Assembly: GCF_000350525.1 (NCBI RefSeq)
Contig: NZ_AOCN01000013.1
Coordinates: forward strand, 1 to 64,000
Origin: Leucobacter salsicius M1-8
GTDB lineage: Bacteria; Actinomycetota; Actinomycetes; Actinomycetales; Microbacteriaceae
Direction of reading: 5' to 3'
DNA length: 64,000 nt
Notes under the pieces: model-generated
Databases searched by the model: none
Told to the model about the DNA's origin: nothing
The model's input: only the letters and a program-made list of their open reading frames with translations
Shown here: in pieces, positions 1 through 7,088 of the stretch
Position numbering within the stretch: the stretch's first letter is position 1
Layout: the number at the start of each line of letters is the position of its first letter
Translations under genes and position numbers: made by a program

Positions 1-71
1 CGACGGGCCGTCGCCGTAGAAATCGTCGTATAACTTCGTATAAGTGTATCGCTATACGAAGGTTAGTTACG
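1..71. other. 454 paired-end linker artefact (chimeric read end)
   Basis: Bases 26-71 match the 42-base 454 Titanium paired-end linker, which carries loxP: the left arm ATAACTTCGTATA is perfect. The only differences are single inserted bases at about 44 (G), 50 (C), 62 (G) and 66 (G). Bases 2-25 match window positions 8121-8142 on the same strand with two inserted C bases (4 and 12). This is the order expected when a fragment running from about 72 to 8142 is circularised through the linker and read across the junction. These bases are not native sequence at this place. Confidence 0.93.
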
Positions 72-501
72 AGAACTCGTGCGGATAGCGCGTACCCGCG
101 TCGGCGGGCAGGCCCACCGATTCGAGCGCCTCCGCTACGCGCGAGCGCGCCCCGGGTCCGTGAGCGAGCCCGAGCGACTCGAGCGGCTCGGCCACGATCC
201 GGTCGACGCGCTGGCGCGGGTCGAGCGACGAGTACGGGTCCTGAAACACCGCCTGCACCGACCCCCGAAACCGACGCATGAGCGACCGATCGCGCAGCTG
301 CAGCGGCGCACCCTCGAACAGGACCGAGCCGCGGCTCGGCGCCGCCAACCCGAGCAGCAGGGCGAGCAGCGTGGACTTGCCCGCGCCCGACTCCCCCACG
401 ATGCCCACGGAGTCGCCCGCGCCCACACTCAGGTCGATGCCCTCGAGCGTGAGCCGCTTGCCGTACGAAAAGTCGACCCCGCGGGCCTCGATGAGCGTCA
501 C
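72..501 (-). CDS. Peptide/nickel ABC transporter ATP-binding protein, DppF/OppF-like (3' end missing)
   Basis: This is the second ATPase of a peptide-type ABC importer and would power uptake from the cytoplasmic face. About 143 residues are present. They contain the Walker A motif GESGAGKST near residue 37 and the Q-loop stretch AVFQDPYSSLDP, which is typical of the DppF/OppF family. The reading ends at PHEFS, immediately before the expected GGQRQR signature, because the linker artefact starts there. The missing half (signature, Walker B, H-loop, C-terminal oligopeptide domain) is therefore lost from the assembly and is not evidence of a broken gene. The start ATG overlaps the stop of the upstream ATPase by four bases, so the two are translationally coupled. 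The family usually has 250-330 residues. Confidence 0.9.
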
Positions 502-1379
502 TGTGCCCCGTCCTCTGCGCTTGTTCCGGATCCCGGCTCGCCAGCAGCCCCATCGAGCGCGGCGTCGAGCACCCGTGCGTGCGCGACAAGTTGCGCCGTG
601 TACGGGTGTGCAGGCGAGTGGACTAGCGATGCGACCGTTCCTTCTTCGACCACGTCCCCACGCTGCAAGACGAGCACGCGGTCGGTCATGCGCGACACCA
701 CGGCGAGATCGTGGCTCACAAACAGGAGACCCATGCCGCGTTCGGCCACGAGCCGGTCCAGCAGCGCGAGCACCTCGGCCTGCACGGTCACATCAAGCGC
801 GGTCGTCGGTTCGTCGGCAATGAGCAGCTGGGGTCGCGCGGCCAGCGCCAGCGCAATCGCGACGCGCTGCCGCTGCCCGCCCGACAGCTCGTGCGGAAAC
901 GCGCGCGCATACCGAGGCTCCGTCAGGCTCACCTCGGTCAGCGCCTTCAGCACCGCGGCCTGTAGGGCAGCCCCGCGCAGCCCAAGGTGACGGCGCATCG
1001 GCTCGGCGATCTGCTTGCCCACCCGCATGAGGGGATCGAGCGCGGTCAGGGGCTCCTGAAACACGATGCCCGCGACCGCGCCGCGCAGCGGCTTCAGCGC
1101 GGTCTCGCTGGCTCCCACGGTCTCGACGCCGTTCAGCAGCACCGACCCCGAGGCCGTGAGCATCGACGGAAGCAGGCTGGTCAGGGCGAGCGAGGTGAGG
1201 GATTTGCCGGATCCGGATTCCCCAATCAGCCCCACCCGTTCCCCGGGAGCGACCGTGAACGACACCTCGTTGACCAGCCGGGCCGTGCCCGTTGCGATCG
1301 AGAGGTCGGTCACGCGCAGCAGCTCTGGCGGCGAGGCAGGAGCAACCGAAGTAGCAGCAGTTTCAGAGGCGGCGCTCAC
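498..1379 (-). CDS. Peptide/nickel ABC transporter ATP-binding protein, DppD/OppD-like
   Basis: This is the first ATPase of the importer, 293 residues. Walker A is GESGSGKS near residue 53, the Q-loop is VFQEPLTALDP, the ABC signature is LSGGQRQRVAIALAL, Walker B is LLIADEPTTALD, and the H-loop is FVSHDLAVV. The C-terminal HPYT motif is characteristic of the OppD/DppD branch. It starts at GTG overlapping the permease stop by four bases and runs directly into the second ATPase. It should pair with that protein as a heterodimer on the DppB/DppC-like membrane subunits. The substrate (peptide, nickel or other small solute) cannot be told from the ATPase. Confidence 0.93.
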   Translation of the reverse strand: MSAASETAATSVAPASPPELLRVTDLSIATGTARLVNEVSFTVAPGERVGLIGESGSGKSLTSLALTSLLPSMLTASGSVLLNGVETVGASETALKPLRGAVAGIVFQEPLTALDPLMRVGKQIAEPMRRHLGLRGAALQAAVLKALTEVSLTEPRYARAFPHELSGGQRQRVAIALALAARPQLLIADEPTTALDVTVQAEVLALLDRLVAERGMGLLFVSHDLAVVSRMTDRVLVLQRGDVVEEGTVASLVHSPAHPYTAQLVAHARVLDAALDGAAGEPGSGTSAEDGAQ

Positions 1380-2305
1380 GCGGCACTCCCCTTTCGGCGG
1401 GTCGGGTCGGCGACGTCACGCAGGCCATCCGCGATGAAGTTCACGCCGAGCACGAGCACGATGAGTGCGATACCGGGAGCGATCGCCCCAGCGGGGGCGA
1501 CGAGCACGGTGCCCTGCGCCTCCTGCAGCAGTCGACCCCACGAGGCGTTGGGCGGCGGAGCCCCGAGACCGAGGTATGACAGGCTGGCCTCCGCGAGCAC
1601 TGCCGCACCGAACTGGAGCGCGAACGTGACGTAGAGCGTGGGGGCCATGTTCGGCAGCAGATGCCGCCACACGACACCCCAGGTCGAGGTGCCACTGGTG
1701 CGCGCGGCGGTGATGAACTGCTCTGACGCGATGCGCTTGGCGAGGATGCGTGAGATTCGTGCGACCACGGCCGACATGGCGAGGCCGATCGCGATGATCG
1801 CCGAGCCGAGCGACGGCGGCTGCAGCGCGACGATGAGCATGGCCGTGAGTAGCACGGGGAAGGCGATCGCGACGTCGATGAATGCTGAGATTGCGTCGTC
1901 AATCCAGGAGGTCGCGAGTGCCGCGACGAGGCCGATAATGACGCCCAGCACGGCCGCAATCGCGACCGACCCGAGCCCCACCATGAGCGCGATGCGTGCA
2001 CCCACCATCAGCTGGCTGGCGAGGTCGCGGCCCAGCTTGTCAGTGCCGAGCAGGTGTTCGAGATTCGGGGCCTCGAGCCGGCCGCCCGAGGTATCGTCGA
2101 GCGCGTACGGCAGCCACACGAGCGACACCAGCGCGGTGAGCACGACGAGGCCAACCATTACGATGCCCGCCCACAACGTGATGCTGCGGCGGCGCTTCTT
2201 GGATCCGGATCCAGTACCAGCGGCCTGAGCGGCCTCGCGGCCGTAAGTATTGGGCGCCCCGGGCCCACCAACAGACCCGGTCGCGCCGGTCACTGGAGCG
2301 GTCAT
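1376..2305 (-). CDS. Peptide/nickel ABC transporter permease, DppC-like
   Basis: A 309-residue inner-membrane permease of the binding-protein-dependent transport family. An N-terminal cytoplasmic stretch of about 40 residues is followed by a first membrane helix (about 42-64). The region LGTDKLGRDLASQLMVGARIAL is a hallmark of DppC/OppC proteins. The coupling (EAA) loop lies around residues 200-250, with IASEQFITAARTSG and HLLPNMAPTL. It starts at ATG inside an ATGA overlap with the DppB-like gene and ends in a GTGA overlap with the ATPase gene, so it belongs to one tightly coupled operon. Confidence 0.93.
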   Translation of the reverse strand: MTAPVTGATGSVGGPGAPNTYGREAAQAAGTGSGSKKRRRSITLWAGIVMVGLVVLTALVSLVWLPYALDDTSGGRLEAPNLEHLLGTDKLGRDLASQLMVGARIALMVGLGSVAIAAVLGVIIGLVAALATSWIDDAISAFIDVAIAFPVLLTAMLIVALQPPSLGSAIIAIGLAMSAVVARISRILAKRIASEQFITAARTSGTSTWGVVWRHLLPNMAPTLYVTFALQFGAAVLAEASLSYLGLGAPPPNASWGRLLQEAQGTVLVAPAGAIAPGIALIVLVLGVNFIADGLRDVADPTRRKGSAA

Positions 2306-3264
2306 GCGCTAACTCCCGTCGTGGCGCGGAGTCTCGGGTCCACGAAGCGCTGCGCGAGATCGGCCGCGAAGCCGACGAGCAGCACGATGAGTGTGGTCAC
2401 CACGAGCACTCCTTGAATCGCGGCGAAGTCGTGGCGCGCAATGCCGTCGACGAGGTAGCTGCCGAGGCCGGGGAGCGCAAACACGCTCTCAACGACGACC
2501 GCGCCCAGCAGCGTTGAGGCGAGCTCGATGCCGAGGATCGAGATAACCGGCACCGAACCGTTGCGCAGGCCGTGACGCCACAGGGCCTCGCCGAAGCCGG
2601 AACCGTGGGCGCGGGCCGTGCGCAGGTAGTCGCTGCCGAGCACGTCGATCGTGGCAGAGCGCACGTACCGCGTGAGCGAGGCGCCCATCACGATCGCGAT
2701 CGCGATCGCGGGGAGCGCGAGGGACGACAGCGCGTCGACCGGATAGGCCCAGTCGTCGGTAGGAAACCCGCCGGTCGGAAACCAACCGAGCATGAGTCCG
2801 AAGATCCAGACGAGGATCATGCCGATCCAGAACACGGGCACCGCGATGCCGAACTGCGCGACACCCGAGAGCGCGACGCCGTACCAGCGGTCGGCGCGCA
2901 CGGCGCTCGTGACGCCCGCGACGAGGGCGACGATGACCGCGCCCACGAACGCGATGAGCGTCAGCGGAATCGTGACCTGTAGCCGGGCAGCGACGTCCGG
3001 GCCAATCGCGGCACCGGTGATGACCGATTCGCCGAGGTCGAAGCGCAGCATCTGCGCGGCCCACGCGCCAAACTGCACGAGCAGCGGCTTGTCGGAGCCG
3101 ACCTGGGCCTGGGCCGCAGCAATCTGCTCGTCAGTCGCGCCCACCGAGAGCAGCGCGTTCGCGGGGTCACCCGGCAGCATTCGCAACAGCACAAAGATCA
3201 GCACCATCGCGATCGCGAATGATCCGAGCAGGAGCGCGCCACGTCGCAGCACGTATCCGAGCAT
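2302..3264 (-). CDS. Peptide/nickel ABC transporter permease, DppB-like
   Basis: This permease partners the DppC-like subunit; 320 residues from the chosen start. I chose the ATG at 3264 because AGGAAGGA lies a few bases upstream and the product then begins MLGYVLRRGALLLG, the usual start of DppB proteins. The upstream in-frame ATG at 3333 would add an unconvincing 23-residue leader. The protein has a first helix near residues 8-30, the family sequence LRMLPGDPANALL, and the EAA-type loop YLRTARAHGSG. It sits downstream of the binding-protein gene beyond a hairpin at 3326-3365, a common arrangement that keeps binding-protein mRNA in excess. Confidence 0.92.
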   Translation of the reverse strand: MLGYVLRRGALLLGSFAIAMVLIFVLLRMLPGDPANALLSVGATDEQIAAAQAQVGSDKPLLVQFGAWAAQMLRFDLGESVITGAAIGPDVAARLQVTIPLTLIAFVGAVIVALVAGVTSAVRADRWYGVALSGVAQFGIAVPVFWIGMILVWIFGLMLGWFPTGGFPTDDWAYPVDALSSLALPAIAIAIVMGASLTRYVRSATIDVLGSDYLRTARAHGSGFGEALWRHGLRNGSVPVISILGIELASTLLGAVVVESVFALPGLGSYLVDGIARHDFAAIQGVLVVTTLIVLLVGFAADLAQRFVDPRLRATTGVSA

Positions 3265-3325
3265 CGGTGTTCCTTCCTGGCCGGGGCGAGCGCCCTGACG
3301 CATGAGAGTATTCTCTCGCGTGAAA

Positions 3326-3365
3326 CAGCGCAACGCGCCGAGGTCTCCCCCGGCGCGTTGCGCTG
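3326..3365 (-). terminator. Strong hairpin between binding-protein and permease genes
   Basis: A perfect 15-base-pair inverted repeat, CAGCGCAACGCGCCG at 3326-3340 and its complement at 3351-3365, with a 10-base loop. No clear U-tract follows on the minus strand. Inside an operon between the binding protein and the first permease it more likely trims or partly terminates the message than stops it fully. Confidence 0.75.
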
Positions 3366-3404
3366 CGTCGTTACAGCTGGTGGGTGTTGCTCGTTTCTGG
3401 CCCG

Positions 3405-4910
3405 CTATTCTTTGACGATGTCGTAGGCGAAGAACTGCGAGTTGAGCCCGTTGACGGGGTAGCCCGAGACGCTGTCAGATGCCACGACGATCTGCGGGTA
3501 GAGGTAGAGCCACACGCTCGCCGCATCGGTCGCGATCTGGCGGTTCGCCTTCTTGAGCAGGTCGGCCTGTTCGGCTTCGGTCTTAGCCTGTTCTGCGTCC
3601 GAGATCCAGGTGCTGACCTGGGGGTTATCGTAGCCCCAGTAAAAGTCGGGGTTGCCGTACCAGACCACGTCGCGGTCGTTGACGTGCTCCTGCAGCGTTG
3701 CCTCGAAGTCGCGCTCCTTGAACACCTTGGTGTACCACTCGTCGGCGCTGATCGTGTTGATCTTGACCTCGATGCCGACCTTCTTCAGCTCGGACTGCAG
3801 CAGCTCGGCGACCGCGGGGTGCGGGTCGTAGCTCGGGGTGTCGAGCGTGAACGTGAATCCGTCGGGCAGGCCGGCTTCTGCGAGCAGCTTGGCTGAGCGA
3901 TCCGGATCATAGGGGTTCAGATCGTTCAGATCCTCGTACCACGGGTCACTCGGGGGCACCATCGAGCCGATCAGGGTGCCGTAATCGCCCCAGATCGCGT
4001 TCAGCAGCTTCTCGCGGTCGATCGCCGAGTAAACGGCCTGGCGCACCTTGGCGTCGTCAAACGGGGCAACGCGGTCGTTGAAGGCGAGCAATTCCTTGGT
4101 GGTGGACTGGCCTTCACTGATCGTAAAGCCGCCCTCCTGCTCGAACTGCGGCAGCGAGTCGGGGTTCTGGACGCTCGTGATGAGGTCGACGCGGCCGCTG
4201 CGCAGCGCTGTGTCCTCTGCCGTGGCATCGGTGAAGTAGTTGAACACGACCTGCTTGTTGGCGGCCTTGTCACCCCAGTAGTCGTCCCAGCGGTTGAGCG
4301 TGAGCGTTGAGCCGCGCTTCCACTCGCCGAGCGTGTAGGGGCCGGTGCCGTCGGCCTGCTTCTCAATGTCAGTGGCATCTGCGTTAATGATCCACACGTA
4401 CGAGAGGAGGTACGGCAGCGAGATCGACGGCTGCGCCAGCGTGAAGACAACCGTGTGGTCGTCGGGCGTCTCAATGCCCGTGATGACCTCAAGGCTGCTC
4501 TTGCGCGCCGACTGCGAGTCGGGGCCGAGCACGGCCTCGAGGCTAGCCTTCACGTCTGCCGAGGTGAGCTTCTTACCCGACTGGAACGAGACGTCGTCGC
4601 GCAGCGTGTAGGTATAAACGAGACCGTCCGCGCTCACCTCGTGGCCGGTAGCGAGCAGGGGCTCGACGGTGCCATCGTCATTGAGCTTCGACAGGCTCTC
4701 GTACACGTTGCCCGTGAGCGCCTCGGTGACGCCCTGGCCACCGCCCGCGGTGTTGCTCAGGTTGACCGGCTCGTAGAGCGAGCCGATCGAGATCTTGGCA
4801 TCGGCACCGGTCGCGCCACCGCTGCTCGAGCCCGCGCACCCGGTGAGCGCGAGGGCCGAAACGGCGAGCACGCCTGCAGCGGCGAAGAGGTGCTTCTTGA
4901 AGGAGGGCAT
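3405..4910 (-). CDS. ABC transporter substrate-binding lipoprotein, family 5 (DppA/OppA type)
   Basis: A 501-residue extracytoplasmic binding protein. The N-terminus is a lipoprotein signal with the lipobox LTGC (Cys at about residue 25), followed by a Ser/Gly-rich linker. The body has features of SBP family 5 such as GLVYTYTLRDDVSFQSGK, DDHTVVFTLAQPSISLPYLL and the GTGPY segment. It is first in the operon and delivers solute to the permeases downstream. Family members bind peptides, nickel chelates, sugars or opines, and I cannot separate these from sequence alone. Confidence 0.93.
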   Translation of the reverse strand: MPSFKKHLFAAAGVLAVSALALTGCAGSSSGGATGADAKISIGSLYEPVNLSNTAGGGQGVTEALTGNVYESLSKLNDDGTVEPLLATGHEVSADGLVYTYTLRDDVSFQSGKKLTSADVKASLEAVLGPDSQSARKSSLEVITGIETPDDHTVVFTLAQPSISLPYLLSYVWIINADATDIEKQADGTGPYTLGEWKRGSTLTLNRWDDYWGDKAANKQVVFNYFTDATAEDTALRSGRVDLITSVQNPDSLPQFEQEGGFTISEGQSTTKELLAFNDRVAPFDDAKVRQAVYSAIDREKLLNAIWGDYGTLIGSMVPPSDPWYEDLNDLNPYDPDRSAKLLAEAGLPDGFTFTLDTPSYDPHPAVAELLQSELKKVGIEVKINTISADEWYTKVFKERDFEATLQEHVNDRDVVWYGNPDFYWGYDNPQVSTWISDAEQAKTEAEQADLLKKANRQIATDAASVWLYLYPQIVVASDSVSGYPVNGLNSQFFAYDIVKE

Positions 4911-5001
4911 TGAGGTCCTTTGATGCTTGAGGGGTCGAGGAACTGGGTGCTACGGGAGCGGGTGATTACGATCTGAATCGCGACCGGGCCCGCCACCCGA
5001 T

Positions 5002-5787
5002 TTAGACGAGGGAGTCGTAGATGTCGAAGTCGCCGGAGAAGCGGGGCTGCTTCTCGCCCGCGGTGATCGCCCAGGGCAGGCGGTTCTGCGGAGGCGGCAT
5101 CGGGCAATTGTACTGCGCCGAGTAGCCGCAGGGCGGCACGAACGCGCGGTTGAAGTCGAGTCGCACTGGGGCGCCAGCCGTGCGCTCGGCGCCGGTGAAC
5201 TCGACGAACAAGAACCGGCCCGCGCCGTAGGTCTGTGAGTCGTCGGTCGCGGTGTTGGTCGAGTCACCGAAGACGAGCAGCAGCGTGCCATCGTCATCGA
5301 ACGCGGCGAGCGTGAACGTCTGTCCGTCGCGCTCGAAGGTGATGTCGCCGGGCACGATGAGGTCGCGGGTGCCTCCGGCGTCGCGAATATGCTCGAAGGG
5401 CACGGTGCGGTGGGCCGCCACCGGCGTGAAGGTGGCGTCGATGACCCAGTCGGGGTTGTAATCGAACGTGTCGACGCGCTCGAACGCCTGGATCGCCGCC
5501 GAGTTCGCATCCCACACGCGGAAGCCGTACTCGGGCTCGCCAGTGTTGATGTTGGTGCGCTGCAGCTCGGTCACCGTGATGCCCGCAGCGTCAGCGGCCC
5601 GAGCCTCAGCCACCTGAGCGGCAGCCTCGTCGGCGGTGGTGCCGGCGGGCAGCCAGCGCGTCAGCGTGAGACTCAGGTTGCCCGTGGGGCTGGTGAGTGC
5701 CTCGTGCCGGCCCTGGCGCCAGGCGTCGTGTGCAGCGATCTCGGTATCTACGGCGGTGCTCAATTCGGTGTCCTTCGTCGCGCTCAT
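5002..5787 (-). CDS. DUF1684 family protein
   Basis: A 261-residue soluble protein, with no signal peptide visible. It shows the C-terminal DUF1684 hallmarks: LDFNRAFVPPCGYSAQYNCP, then PPPQNRLPWAITAGEK and a terminal DIYDSLV. The N-terminal half has alternating strands that include LIVPGDITFERDGQTFTLAAFDDDGTLLLVFGD. The biochemical role of the family is not known to me. The two Cys in the PPCG and NCP motifs are conserved in the family and may bind metal (inference). It is transcribed toward the peptide-ABC operon, about 90 bases upstream of its binding-protein gene, and could share its transcript. Confidence 0.85.
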   Translation of the reverse strand: MSATKDTELSTAVDTEIAAHDAWRQGRHEALTSPTGNLSLTLTRWLPAGTTADEAAAQVAEARAADAAGITVTELQRTNINTGEPEYGFRVWDANSAAIQAFERVDTFDYNPDWVIDATFTPVAAHRTVPFEHIRDAGGTRDLIVPGDITFERDGQTFTLAAFDDDGTLLLVFGDSTNTATDDSQTYGAGRFLFVEFTGAERTAGAPVRLDFNRAFVPPCGYSAQYNCPMPPPQNRLPWAITAGEKQPRFSGDFDIYDSLV

Positions 5788-5972
5788 TGCTTGAGTATCT
5801 CAATGCGAGCTATTCAATTACTGAAAGTATCGCGCATCTATCGGCTTGCTCGCTAATTGAACCTGACACAGGCCGTAACGTTTGTCCAGCGCTTCCTGCC
5901 CGATTCAGCCCATCCGGGGAACCTGTTATTTCAGTCTTGACTTATATAAGGCATGGTGGAACCATAAAGGAC

Positions 5973-6341
5973 ATGCACGCGCTCGATATTCTCGGAGACC
6001 CGGTGCGGCGGCGCATTCTCGAACTCGTGCGCGACGGTGAGGAGCCCGCTGGCGCGCTAGCCGCGACGATCACCGATGAGTTTGGCATCAGCCAGCCCGC
6101 GGTCTCACAGCACCTGCGGGTTCTGCGAGAGAACGGCTTCGTGACAGTACGTCCCCTAGGCACGCGTCGACTGTACGCCATTGATCCGGAGGGGCTTCGC
6201 GAAGCCAGCGAGTGGCTGTCGCCATTCGAACGATTCTGGCGCGGCCCCCTCTCGGCTCTCGGCACCGAGCTCGCCCGGGGCAAGCGCGAACGCAGGCTTG
6301 CCGAATCGAATAACCAACCCCATACACCCAAGAAGGAGTGA
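5973..6341 (+). CDS. ArsR-family transcriptional regulator
   Basis: A 122-residue winged-helix repressor. The segment LGDPVRRRILELVRDGE is the usual opening of ArsR proteins paired with SRPBCC genes. The recognition region ISQPAVSQHLRVLRENGFV is intact, followed by the wing GTRRLYAIDPEGL. There are no metal-binding cysteines, so it is not a classical arsenic or metal sensor. I used the ATG at 5973, preceded by AAAGGA; an upstream extension would read through non-protein-like sequence. It sits head-to-tail with the SRPBCC gene, five bases apart. Such pairs are usually autoregulated. Confidence 0.9.
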   Translation: MHALDILGDPVRRRILELVRDGEEPAGALAATITDEFGISQPAVSQHLRVLRENGFVTVRPLGTRRLYAIDPEGLREASEWLSPFERFWRGPLSALGTELARGKRERRLAESNNQPHTPKKE

Positions 6342-6346
6342 CCATC

Positions 6347-7012
6347 ATGGTTGACGTATCCAAGCAAGTCGACGCCGTGACGCGCGGCCTGCAGGTTGCC
6401 GAGGTCGACGGCAAAGCCCTGAACATACAGACCCTCTCGCAGGTGTACCCCGCGGGCATTGACGACGTGTGGAGCGCCGCGACGAACGCCGAGCGCATCA
6501 CTCGCTGGTTCCTACCGGTCTCGGGCGAACTCGAAGTCGGCGGCCGCTACCAACTTGAGGGCAACGCCGGGGGCGAGGTAGTCGAGTGTTCGCCCCCGCG
6601 CGACGGCACCGCCGAGTACCACGTGACCTGGGAGATGGGCGGCGGGGTGACCTGGCTCACGGTGCGCCTCACCGCCGAGGGCACTGAGGCGACTCGCTTC
6701 GAGCTCGAACACCGCGCACTGGCCTCGGACATCCCCGCGGGAATGTGGGAGATGTTTGGTCCCGGTGCCACCGGCGTGGGTTGGGACGGCGGCCTGTTGG
6801 GCCTGTCGCTGCATCTGGGTGCAGTCGAGGGCTCCCTCTCCCCCGCGGAGGCCGCGGCATGGGCGGCGACTGACGAGGGCAAGGCCTTCTACCGTGGTGC
6901 CGCCGATGGGTGGGCCACAGCGCACGTCGCCGCGGGCGCCTCACCCGAGGCGGCCGCGCAGGCCGCCGACGCGACCTTCGGGTTTTATACGGGCACCGCA
7001 CCCGGCGCATAG
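6347..7012 (+). CDS. SRPBCC (AHSA1-like) domain protein
   Basis: A 221-residue soluble protein. The first ~145 residues form an AHSA1/START-like fold, with the typical opening VYPAGIDDVWSAATNAERITRWFLP followed by GGRYQLEGNAGGEV. The C-terminal ~60 residues are Ala-rich and helical. I chose the ATG at 6347 because AAGGAG ends eight bases upstream; the GTG at 6338 overlaps that ribosome site. It is co-transcribed with the ArsR regulator. The family binds hydrophobic ligands or acts as co-chaperone-like proteins, and the ligand here is unknown. Confidence 0.87.
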   Translation: MVDVSKQVDAVTRGLQVAEVDGKALNIQTLSQVYPAGIDDVWSAATNAERITRWFLPVSGELEVGGRYQLEGNAGGEVVECSPPRDGTAEYHVTWEMGGGVTWLTVRLTAEGTEATRFELEHRALASDIPAGMWEMFGPGATGVGWDGGLLGLSLHLGAVEGSLSPAEAAAWAATDEGKAFYRGAADGWATAHVAAGASPEAAAQAADATFGFYTGTAPGA

Positions 7013-7019
7013 CCGCGAG

Positions 7020-7067
7020 GTCGCCCGGCAGTGCGAGGGCCAGTCGCCCTTGCACTGCCGGCGCGAC
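7020..7067. terminator. Bidirectional terminator hairpin between convergent genes
   Basis: An inverted repeat of about 20 paired bases, GTCGC.CGGCAGTGC.AGGG at 7020-7039 against the complement at 7047-7067, with a seven-base loop. It lies in the 76-base gap between the SRPBCC gene (+) and the M13 peptidase gene (-). No long U-run is visible. Confidence 0.75.
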
Positions 7068-7088
7068 TAAGCCGACAGAACCGCCGAA

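Noticed and set aside
26-71. A loxP-like site that could be taken as a genetic-engineering scar or a native Cre-type recombination site
   Set aside because: The match extends beyond loxP to the full 454 linker ends, and the adjoining bases 2-25 copy 8121-8142, which fits a sequencing library junction.
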